This document shows positions 57,001 to 63,268 of a stretch of 64,000 bases of DNA, piece by piece. How positions within the stretch are numbered: position 1 is the stretch's first letter; each line of letters begins with the position of its first letter. This DNA comes from Megasphaera hutchinsoni (GTDB lineage: Bacteria; Bacillota; Negativicutes; Veillonellales; Megasphaeraceae). The notes beneath the pieces are model-generated. The model saw nothing but the letters and a program-made list of their open reading frames with translations, made no database searches and was not told the DNA's origin. The stretch lies in NCBI RefSeq assembly GCF_001553405.1, contig NZ_KQ960955.1:105345-169344 (forward strand), given 5' to 3'. The translations under genes were made by a program, and so were the position numbers.

Positions 57001-57569
57001 AATGTGTCTCGTACAATCTTTTCTTCGGGTAACCCGTGATTATGCACTTCTAAATAAAAATCATCCTTACCAAAAATACCTACCAACCGCTCTAATGCTT
57101 TTATAGCACCTTCCTCATCATGATTTAAAATATCTTGTTGAATATGTCCTTCGATACACGCACTAAGAGCAATAACCCCTTCATGATATTGTTCCAACAA
57201 CTCATAATCCACACGTGGCTTGTGGTAATTATTAACACCCTCCGTATATCCCTTAGAAACAATCTTCACCAAATTATGATATCCCTGCGTTGTTTTTGCT
57301 AATAAAATAAGATGGCATAACCGTTCCCTTGTCTTTTTTTCAAAACGACTACCACGGGTCATATAAATTTCACACCCAATAATCGGTTTAATGCCTTGTG
57401 CTTTTGCCTCTTTATATAAATGCATTGCCCCATATAAATTCCCATGATCCGTAATCGCAATAGCTGGCATATTCATATCCTTTGCCATTTGTACCATACG
57501 GGGAATTCGACATAAACCATCCAATAAACTATATTGTGTATGCACATGTAAATGGACAAATGGTTTCAT
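54066..57569 (-). CDS. dnaE: DNA polymerase III subunit alpha
   Basis: 1167-residue C-family replicative polymerase. The N-terminal PHP domain begins VHLHVHTQYSLLDG; the polymerase catalytic aspartates are in PDIDMDFCYE (about 400-409), and the palm/fingers GPGRGSAAGSVVAYLLGI are complete. A helix-hairpin-helix and OB-fold domain (about 990-1080) follow. The last 150 residues are Glu/Lys-rich. This is DnaE (not PolC). The ATG at 57569 has AGAGGA 6 bases before; an upstream in-frame start at 57602 precedes this site and is rejected. The gene diverges from tRNA-Pro. Confidence 0.96.
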   Translation of the reverse strand: MKPFVHLHVHTQYSLLDGLCRIPRMVQMAKDMNMPAIAITDHGNLYGAMHLYKEAKAQGIKPIIGCEIYMTRGSRFEKKTRERLCHLILLAKTTQGYHNLVKIVSKGYTEGVNNYHKPRVDYELLEQYHEGVIALSACIEGHIQQDILNHDEEGAIKALERLVGIFGKDDFYLEVHNHGLPEEKIVRDTFKQWAPRYGLKLVATNDYHYLEKEDATAQEVKLCISTGDTLNNPNHFRFTNDSFYMKSYDEMAELFPDMLEALDTTLEIAEKCNVEIDFSQRHLPAFPVPEGETDASYLQKLCEEALTQKYHPVTEKVRQRLAYELDVISKMGFPSYFLIVWDYVKFARDHQIAVGPGRGSAAGSVVAYLLGITGLDPLAYDLLFERFLNPERVTMPDIDMDFCYENRSRIIDYVTEKYGKDHVSQIITFGTLAAKAVMRDVGRVLDISLSEVNRVVKMIPNELGITLQKALETSADFKAVYTSNEQVHRWIELGKSLEGLVRHPSTHAAGVVISAAPIDDYVPLQYTKEGYLTTQYDKDLIEEQGLLKMDFLGLRTLTVISDTLRLIKENHYVDIDINNIPLDDPATCQLLTVGDTAGVFQMESDGITALVKELAPKHFEDMIPLVALYRPGPLGSGMVEDFIKRSHGETEVTYLHPLLEPILKDTYGVILYQEQVMQIASSMGGFSLGQADLLRRAMGKKKESILKAQRESFLQGTRTNHIDDEIANKVFDLLVYFAGYGFNKSHSAAYAYVAWQTAYLKAHYRAELMAATMTSMINDVSKISYYIGECRHHGVPVLCPDVNASVSTFSVVDGSIRFGLSGVKNVGENAIDLIVRERDKGGPFLSLSDFCSRVDNHVVNRRALESLIRCGAMDSFGKYRSQLLYVLDQAMAMGASKQKDRDSGQLDLFDFGEEDNAEASVLELTYPTIDEFSMEEILAMEKEYDGFYFSGHPLNRYEKIMKTLVPFSRLYGEEASSYDGKEIVCGGLITTKRQVMTKRNEMMAILTVEDYTHSMTVVVFPKVYRQCAGILVEDQAVAIRGSVDVADNSVQMLANSLVPLAQQEQVYAEERKQASGKVERQQEVWRTETGEAGEKLFLKIPAELEQSSLSDKILRVLQQHPGTVKVYFYLVGSKKTIIASSVYWVTPTVSLRQALVALLDETSVVLQ

Positions 57570-57666
57570 TCTCATTCCTCTTTTCTTCATATACCTATTC
57601 ATTATTTATTATACCACAGGAACATCCATTTTATTGCAAATCATATTCACCTTATAGTCCCCCTCA

Positions 57667-57695
57667 TTGACAAATATACATGTATTTGGTAATAT
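57667..57695 (+). promoter_or_regulatory. tRNA-Pro promoter
   Basis: −35 TTGACA (57667-57672), 17-base spacer, −10 TAATAT (57690-57695), overlapped by a TATAAT at 57693-57698. The tRNA begins 12 bases later. Confidence 0.8.
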
Positions 57696-57706
57696 AATGA
57701 AGTCAA

Positions 57707-57783
57707 CGGGACGTGGCGCAGCTTGGTAGCGCGCTTCCTTGGGGTGGAAGAGGTCGCGAGTTCAAATCTCGCCGTTCCGACCA
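57707..57783 (+). tRNA. tRNA-Pro(GGG)
   Basis: A 77-base cloverleaf, acceptor CGGGACG/CGTTCCG, anticodon loop TTGGGGT (anticodon GGG), T-loop TTCAAAT, and encoded CCA. All helices pair. It reads CCC/CCU. Confidence 0.97.
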
Positions 57784-57820
57784 AAAAAAGGTTCGTAACA
57801 TAGTTACGAACCTTTTTTTT
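57783..57820. terminator. tRNA-Pro terminator, also at the end of the ECF operon
   Basis: A 17-bp stem AAAAAAAGGTTCGTAAC and its complement (57803-57819), loop of three bases. The symmetry lets it act for both the plus-strand tRNA and the minus-strand operon that ends at 57831. Confidence 0.93.
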
Positions 57821-57830
57821 ATACCCGTTA

Positions 57831-59321
57831 TTACGATACTTGCTTTTTTTGCCTATACAATTGTTGTAATGCTTCTTCTCCCGCTTCAATAGAAATAAAC
57901 GGATTATCAAAAATCACGCCCAATTTTTCTAATTCAAAACGGCACGTCACAATAGGTGGAATCGCAATATCATAAACCTTATGCCTATACATATAACGTA
58001 ATGTCTGCTCTACCGTGCCATCACTCACAACACGCCCCTTATCCAATAAAACCAATCGATTAGCATAAGGTAATACACTATTTAAATCTTGTTCAACAAC
58101 AATAATCGTATGTCCATAAGTCACATTTAACGTATGTAACAATTCATAAAAAGCCTTCGTCCCTTCCGGATCTAACGCCGATGTCGGTTCATCTAACACG
58201 AGAATTTCCGGATTCAATGCCAAAATACTAGCAATAACTAAACGTTGCCGTTGTCCCCCTGAAAGATTAGCCAATGTACGTTTACGATATCCCGACAACT
58301 GTACCTTTTCTAACACATCATCAATAACCTGATTAATCTTATCGACAGCAACACCATGATTTTCTAACGAAAATGCAATTTCCTCTTCCACCGTCATTGC
58401 CACCAACTGACTATCATAATCATCTAACATATAGCCAACTTTACTTGATAATTTAGAAATTGTCGTCTGCGTTGTTGCCACGCCATCAACAAAGACCATC
58501 CCATGCATAACGCCCCCACAAAAATGGGGAATAGCCCCTGTCAACGCCTTGCATACAGAACTTTTACCACTTCCCGATGCACCCGTAAGAACCAAAAAAT
58601 CACCTTTCTGAATAGTAAACTGCACATCTTGTAAAACGGGCGTTTTTTGACGATTATAAATATACGATACATGTTCTAGTGAAATAAGACCCTCTTGTGT
58701 CGGTTTTAACACTAATTGACTATGATCAGATGCCTTCTTTTCGACCTGTGCCGTGTCCAACAATCCCCGGGATACAAATAAGCGCAAGGCAGGAAAATAT
58801 AATACCGGCGTAACTAACGCATTTAATACACCAACAATGGCAACTAAAGGAATCATCCCTGTAAAATATACAACCATAGGTAAATTCATCACAACTTTTA
58901 AAATAGAAACAAATACCAGGCCACTCATAAATGTACCAATAAAACCGCAAAGACTGGGCAATAACGATTTACCTTTAATTTGTGCATGCGGCAAACAATG
59001 AACTAAAAAGGTACACGTCAATGCCCCAACGGGTTCACTCAACAAATTGCCATAAGGAAATCCCGATTTAGACGTTAACATATTAATTAATGCAGCGACT
59101 AAACCAATACCTAATCCTTGTTTATATGAAGGACGCGTCAAACAAATAGCCACTCCATATGCAGCAGTAGACCAATTAGGCGTGACCCCACCAACGCTCG
59201 GTGAAACAAGATGCAAAATCGTTCCTACAGCTAATAATAACGTAGATATTGTAATCCACCGAAACTGACCACCTTGACGATGTTGAAATTCTAATGTTGC
59301 CATATCTTTTACTACTTGCAT
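57831..59321 (-). CDS. Fused ECF transporter: TrpP-like substrate-binding S domain plus EcfA-type ATPase
   Basis: 496 residues. The N-terminal part (about 20-200) has about six transmembrane segments and resembles the tryptophan S component TrpP: PNWSTAAYGVAICLTRPSYK and SKSGFPYGNLLSEPVGALTC. The C-terminal ATPase (about 215-496) has Walker A GASGSGKSS, signature LSGGQRQR, Walker B ILVLDEPTSALD, but the switch position reads VEQD with Gln where His is usual. S and A are normally separate proteins; here they are one chain. Located after ecfA and ecfT, behind a Trp T-box, so tryptophan is the likely cargo. Start ATG has TAGGAGG before it. Confidence 0.9.
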   Translation of the reverse strand: MQVVKDMATLEFQHRQGGQFRWITISTLLLAVGTILHLVSPSVGGVTPNWSTAAYGVAICLTRPSYKQGLGIGLVAALINMLTSKSGFPYGNLLSEPVGALTCTFLVHCLPHAQIKGKSLLPSLCGFIGTFMSGLVFVSILKVVMNLPMVVYFTGMIPLVAIVGVLNALVTPVLYFPALRLFVSRGLLDTAQVEKKASDHSQLVLKPTQEGLISLEHVSYIYNRQKTPVLQDVQFTIQKGDFLVLTGASGSGKSSVCKALTGAIPHFCGGVMHGMVFVDGVATTQTTISKLSSKVGYMLDDYDSQLVAMTVEEEIAFSLENHGVAVDKINQVIDDVLEKVQLSGYRKRTLANLSGGQRQRLVIASILALNPEILVLDEPTSALDPEGTKAFYELLHTLNVTYGHTIIVVEQDLNSVLPYANRLVLLDKGRVVSDGTVEQTLRYMYRHKVYDIAIPPIVTCRFELEKLGVIFDNPFISIEAGEEALQQLYRQKKQVS

Positions 59322-59332
59322 ACCCTTTCCTC

Positions 59333-60016
59333 CTATACCTGTCCCTGCATACGTAGGTAAACCATCCCTACACTTACAGCTACCATCACAACCACTAATA
59401 TATAATCCCGACTAGTTAATCTCACATTACTCATAAACTGATGTTCCGTACTGCCAAAGCCCCGCAACTCCAAGCTCAACGCCATTGTTTCTGCACGCCC
59501 TAGCGACTTTAATAACAACGGCTGTACTACACTCATATATTGAATTGACTTTTTAAACACATTTCCCGTAGATACCAATCCACGACAAGACTGTGCTTCC
59601 TGTACATACTTACTTTCCGCGATAAAATCAGGAACAAAACGAAGTGCCGCCGTAAACATAAAAGCATATTCATAAGGAATACGCAATTGCGTTACCAATG
59701 AAGCAGTCAAATCTTGTAAACGTGTCGTTGTCAATAAAATAATAAAGATGATCGTCATCGCCAACATACGTAACCCCGTTACATAAGCAGATACCAACGA
59801 ACCGCCACCTAAATATTGCACCACCCCTAGAAAAACTGCAAAAATCACTAAACTAAATACGGCTTTTCCATTCTGTCGCAACTGTCCGCTAATAAGTAAC
59901 AAAATAAGCTCTAAGATAACCCATCCCACAAGAGGCCCTGGCGTATGCATAACCAATGCACAAAAAGAAAAAGCAAACGTAGCAATTAACTTACTCAAAG
60001 GCACAAATCGTTTCAT
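59333..60016 (-). CDS. ECF transporter T component (EcfT family)
   Basis: 227-residue transmembrane protein that couples the two ATPases with the S domain. It has about five membrane helices, and two cytoplasmic coupling motifs are seen: QSCRG near 143-147 and SLELRGFG near 183-190, the two 'A-R-G'-like sites of EcfT. It overlaps the ecfA stop codon by one base and is followed by the fused gene after 11 bases, so the three are coupled. In this operon it should belong to a dedicated (group I-like) tryptophan transporter. Confidence 0.9.
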   Translation of the reverse strand: MKRFVPLSKLIATFAFSFCALVMHTPGPLVGWVILELILLLISGQLRQNGKAVFSLVIFAVFLGVVQYLGGGSLVSAYVTGLRMLAMTIIFIILLTTTRLQDLTASLVTQLRIPYEYAFMFTAALRFVPDFIAESKYVQEAQSCRGLVSTGNVFKKSIQYMSVVQPLLLKSLGRAETMALSLELRGFGSTEHQFMSNVRLTSRDYILVVVMVAVSVGMVYLRMQGQV

Positions 60017-60828
60017 TACACATTACCTCCTATATATTGGCTCATCTTCGCGGTAAACTCCCGCATGGTCCTGCAATATCCCACCGCTGGCACCGCCAAC
60101 GAAAGGCGAACACAAGCAGGTCGCCGCAACCCCAACGAATACAACTCCTCACATGTCGTAAATAACGCTTCTGGCGTACCATCAAAACGGATCCCCCCAG
60201 CACCCAAAGCAATCACGCGCTGACAATATTCAGCAATAACATCCATATCATGCGTAATCAAAACAACCGTAATTCCCTGCTGATGTACCTTCTGCAACAA
60301 TTCCATTAATCGCTTTGTCGATGCCCTATCCTGACCGCTTGTCGGTTCATCCAACACGACAAATTTCGTTTTCATCGCCAGTGCTGAAGCAATAGCAACC
60401 CGCTGTTTCTCACTGCGATTCAAATTCAGTGGATAGGCCTCGGCAACCTCAGAAAGTCCCGTTTCTCGTAACGCTTCAGCTACCCGTGTTTGTTGCTCTT
60501 CTTCCGTCAAATGAAGCTGTTTCACCCCATACGCAACTTCTTCACGTACAGTTGGTCGAAACATCTGCCGCTCAGGATTCTGAAACACATATCCAATAAT
60601 ACGGCTTCGCTCTGCTGGAGACCACGTAGTAATATTCTTCCCTTGGTAATATATAGACCCCTGTTGCGGTTTTTCTAATCCCATTAACAATCGTGTAATC
60701 GTTGTTTTACCACTACCATTTCTTCCACATAAAGCAATACATTCACCCTCATGAATTTGTAATTGTAAATTTGATAATACAGAGGCTCCTTTGTCATAAG
60801 CAAAAGAAATATTTCTCATTTCCAGCAT
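60016..60828 (-). CDS. ECF transporter ATPase (EcfA) with degenerate signature motif
   Basis: 270-residue ATPase, first gene of the operon. Walker A GRNGSGKTT, Q-loop YVFQNPERQMF, Walker B FVVLDEPTSGQD and His switch ITHDMD are intact, but the ABC signature, usually LSGGQ, reads LNRSEKQ (about 136-142). The fused partner has an intact signature but no switch His, so each covers what the other lacks. It follows the Trp T-box terminator directly, with GGAG-like site. Regulated with the operon by tryptophanyl-tRNA charging. Confidence 0.92.
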   Translation of the reverse strand: MLEMRNISFAYDKGASVLSNLQLQIHEGECIALCGRNGSGKTTITRLLMGLEKPQQGSIYYQGKNITTWSPAERSRIIGYVFQNPERQMFRPTVREEVAYGVKQLHLTEEEQQTRVAEALRETGLSEVAEAYPLNLNRSEKQRVAIASALAMKTKFVVLDEPTSGQDRASTKRLMELLQKVHQQGITVVLITHDMDVIAEYCQRVIALGAGGIRFDGTPEALFTTCEELYSLGLRRPACVRLSLAVPAVGYCRTMREFTAKMSQYIGGNV

Positions 60829-60849
60829 CTCATTTTCTCCTTTCCATAC

Positions 60850-61131
60850 AAAAAAAGCCTTTCATCCCTATTGGGACGAAAGACTCATCAACTTCCGCGG
60901 TACCACCCACATTAACGCCGTGCGTTCACTCTACATGTACGGCCGAAGCGATACACGGTTCTTTTTTAACGATGGAACAACACCGGCTCACCCTACTCCT
61001 ACCGTTTCAGGCTGCATCTCTCGAATCCATTCCCCATACGGAGCAGGGCCGAACTTACACTACCATCGGCTCGCTGTACCCGTCACTGTATGTATACTCG
61101 TTTCGATCATCGACATACTATAATTGCTGTT
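60850..61131 (-). promoter_or_regulatory. T-box riboswitch, tryptophan specifier (UGG), controlling the ECF operon
   Basis: Minus-strand leader with T-box core UGGGUGGUACCGCGG (60909-60895) and terminator stem AGTCTTTCGTCCC with GGGATGAAAGGCT followed by T7 (60850-60885). Stem I contains an AGCGAGCCGATGG apical region and the specifier loop GAA-UGG-AUUC (UGG at 61029-61027), where UGG is the only Trp codon. This directly links the ECF operon to tryptophan starvation. Core motif is certain; the specifier is the best position by pattern. Confidence 0.92.
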
Positions 61132-61137
61132 GTTATT

Positions 61138-61165
61138 AGTATACGCAAAAAAAAATATTTGTCAA
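61138..61165 (-). promoter_or_regulatory. Promoter of the ECF (Trp) operon
   Basis: −35 TTGACA (61165-61160), 16-base spacer, −10 TATACT (61143-61138). Transcript start about 61131. Confidence 0.85.
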
Positions 61166-61211
61166 GTATTTTATATTATAAAAAACACAAACTTTTTTAT
61201 CTATTTATCAA

Positions 61212-61239
61212 TTGACAAATACACGTATAATGGTATAAT
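61212..61239 (+). promoter_or_regulatory. Promoter of metQ-metF
   Basis: −35 TTGACA (61212-61217), 16-base spacer, extended −10 TGGTATAAT (TATAAT 61234-61239). Start about 61246. Divergent from the ECF promoter. Confidence 0.88.
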
Positions 61240-61263
61240 AAATGCAACATCAAAATAGATACG

Positions 61264-61400
61264 CTTTTATCCAGAGTGGTGGAGGGACTGGCCCGATGAA
61301 ACCCGGCAACCGATAACGACGGTGCTAATTCCTGCGGAAGAGATTCCGAGAGATAAATTACAGTTACCTCTTTCTCTTCACGGAAAGAGGATTTTTTTAT
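61264..61400 (+). promoter_or_regulatory. SAM-I (S-box) riboswitch with terminator
   Basis: TTATCCAGAGTGGTGGAGGGA, then GGCCCGATGAAACCCGGCAACC and GGTGCTAATTCCTGC ... AGAGATAA is the S-box core in order. It is followed by a terminator (CCTCTTTC with GGAAAGAGG, then seven T, about 61366-61399). SAM binding should end transcription before metQ. Identity is not in doubt. Confidence 0.97.
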
Positions 61401-61442
61401 TGGATAACAAAAGCGATCCCGATGAAAAAAGGAGGAAATATA

Positions 61443-62270
61443 ATGAAAAAAAGAAATCGTTTTGCTACACTTGCAGCCACCGCACTCGTTGCCTTAGGAT
61501 TGCTGGTATCTGGCTGTGGCAGTACAACCAATGAATCTACCGCTAAAGGAACCGTGACCGTGACCGTAGGTGCTACACCTGTACCACATGAAGAAATTTT
61601 AAAAGAAATTAAACCGTTACTCGAAAAAGAAGGAGTAAACTTAAAAATTGTAGAATTTACAGATTACGTAAAACCTAATTTATCCCTACAAGATAAGGAA
61701 ATTGATGCTAATTTCTATCAACACACCCCTTATCTTGATAAATTTAATGAAGAACGTGGCACTACATTAAAAGCCGTTGCCAAAGTACATATCGAACCTA
61801 TGGGTATCTATTCCCATAAAATAAAAGATTTAAAAGCCGTAACAGACAACAGCAAAATAGCTATTCCAAATGATCCCACAAACGGTGGTCGTTCGTTATT
61901 ATTGCTCCAAAGTGCAGGCTTATTAAAATTAAAAAATGGTGGTTCTGTTACCTCGACCTTGCAAGACATTGTCGAAAATCCACATCATTTAAAATTCGTT
62001 GAACTCGATGCAGCCCAAGTTCCACGTGCTATTGATGACGTGACCCTCGCTGTAATAAACACCAACTTTGCTATTCCCGTAGGCTTAAATCCATTAAAAG
62101 ATGCGTTGTTCTTAGAACCAAAAGATTCGCCATACGCAAACATTTTAGTGGTTCGGAGCGGTGATGAAAATCGTCCAGAAATTCAAAAATTAATCAAGGC
62201 CTTACAATCCCCAGAAGTGAAAAAATTTATTGAAACGAAATATAAAGGCGCTATTCTGCCAAGCTTTTAA
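61443..62270 (+). CDS. metQ: Methionine-binding lipoprotein MetQ (NlpA family)
   Basis: 275-residue substrate-binding lipoprotein of the MetNIQ methionine transporter. Lipobox LVSGC with Cys25. GATPVPHEEILKEIKPLL and ANFYQHTPYLDKFN are conserved NlpA blocks; ANxxQ-type VIN(T)NFAIP near 206 completes the ligand site. The ATPase and permease genes metN and metI are not next to it. SAM riboswitch control fits methionine uptake. The ATG at 61443 has GGAGG before it; an upstream start in the same frame lies before this site and is rejected. Confidence 0.95.
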   Translation: MKKRNRFATLAATALVALGLLVSGCGSTTNESTAKGTVTVTVGATPVPHEEILKEIKPLLEKEGVNLKIVEFTDYVKPNLSLQDKEIDANFYQHTPYLDKFNEERGTTLKAVAKVHIEPMGIYSHKIKDLKAVTDNSKIAIPNDPTNGGRSLLLLQSAGLLKLKNGGSVTSTLQDIVENPHHLKFVELDAAQVPRAIDDVTLAVINTNFAIPVGLNPLKDALFLEPKDSPYANILVVRSGDENRPEIQKLIKALQSPEVKKFIETKYKGAILPSF

Positions 62271-62280
62271 TATCATCATA

Positions 62281-62309
62281 AAACAGGTACCTGTTAACGG
62301 TACCTGTTT
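62281..62309 (+). terminator. Hairpin between metQ and metF
   Basis: AAACAGGTACC and its exact complement around TGTTAAC, with only three T residues after it. It could reduce read-through or protect metQ RNA so that metQ is made in excess of metF. Confidence 0.6.
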
Positions 62310-62331
62310 ATCATTACAAAGGAGTTTTACC

Positions 62332-63177
62332 ATGTCAGTAAAAAATAAAACTACATTCTCACTTGAAGTCTTCCCTCCAAAAAAAGAAATGCCCCTCGCC
62401 TCCGTTTATCCCACCCTTACCGAATTAAGTGTACTACATCCTGATTTTATCAGTGTAACTTGCGGTGCTCAAGGAACGGGAAGTAATCGTACCGCCGAAA
62501 TTGCAGCTACCATAAAAGAGCAATTTAATTTAGAACCCGTTGCCCATCTTCCGGGCATCTATCTGACAAAAGAAGAAGTGTGCAATACCCTCAAAGAATT
62601 GAAAAAACATCGTATTCATAAAATCCTCGCTTTACGCGGTGATATGACCCCGGAAAAAGAACCTGCCCATGACTTTGCTCACGCCAGTGATTTAATCCGC
62701 TTCATCAAAAAAGAATCCCCCGATTTTCATATTATCGGTGCTTGTTATCCTGAAGGACATGTTGAATCAAAACGTCCCGCCTTAGATATTATTCACTTAA
62801 AAGAAAAAGTAGATGCCGGGGCCTCTTCTCTCATCTCACAATTATTTTTTGATAACACCTTATTTTATCGCTTTTTAGAACGGTGTGAAATTGCATCCAT
62901 TCATGTACCCATTGCTGCCGGTATCATGCCCGTAACCAATAAAAAACAAATTGAACGCATGGTATCCCTCTGTGGTGCTACCTTACCCCTACACTACCAA
63001 CACCTCATCGCCAAATACGGCGATAATCCTGTTGCCATGCGTGATGCTGGCATCGCCTATGCTATCGCCCAAATTATTGATCTTTTAGCCCATGGCGTCG
63101 ATGGCATTCATGTATATACCATGAATAATGCCTATATCGCTCAAAAAATAGCCGATGCCATTCGCACCTTATTATAA
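62332..63177 (+). CDS. metF: 5,10-methylenetetrahydrofolate reductase
   Basis: 281-residue MTHFR that makes 5-methyl-THF for methionine synthesis. SLEVFPPKKE near the N-terminus, VTCGAQGTG and ALRGD (about 99-103) are the family's marks, and the FAD barrel is complete. It is controlled with metQ by the SAM riboswitch, 62 bases after it. The ATG at 62332 has AAAGGAG 7 bases upstream; the longer frame from 62230 overlaps metQ and is rejected. FolD in this window supplies its substrate. Confidence 0.96.
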   Translation: MSVKNKTTFSLEVFPPKKEMPLASVYPTLTELSVLHPDFISVTCGAQGTGSNRTAEIAATIKEQFNLEPVAHLPGIYLTKEEVCNTLKELKKHRIHKILALRGDMTPEKEPAHDFAHASDLIRFIKKESPDFHIIGACYPEGHVESKRPALDIIHLKEKVDAGASSLISQLFFDNTLFYRFLERCEIASIHVPIAAGIMPVTNKKQIERMVSLCGATLPLHYQHLIAKYGDNPVAMRDAGIAYAIAQIIDLLAHGVDGIHVYTMNNAYIAQKIADAIRTLL

Positions 63178-63183
63178 ATCCTC

Positions 63184-63225
63184 AAAAAAAGGACAGGGAA
63201 GCATATCTCTTCCCTGTCCTTTTTG
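63184..63225 (+). terminator. metF terminator
   Basis: AAAAAGGACAGGGAAG pairs with its exact complement around a 7-base loop, ending in TTTTT. Confidence 0.92.
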
Positions 63226-63232
63226 TCTACCC

Positions 63233-63261
63233 AAAAAGAGGCTCCATCGGAGCCTCTTTTA
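63233..63261 (-). terminator. Terminator of the trimeric autotransporter gene
   Basis: AAAAGAGGCTCC and complement around a 3-base loop; on the minus strand it is followed by a T-run. It lies just after the adhesin's stop codon. Confidence 0.9.
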
Positions 63262-63268
63262 TCACGCC

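Noticed and set aside
61422..61442. Earlier metQ start
   Set aside because: It lies before the GGAGG site that serves the ATG at 61443 and spoils the lipoprotein signal.
61422..63177. metQ as orphan remnant of a broken metNIQ operon
   Set aside because: The gene is intact, with its own riboswitch and promoter; distant metNI is common enough not to imply decay.
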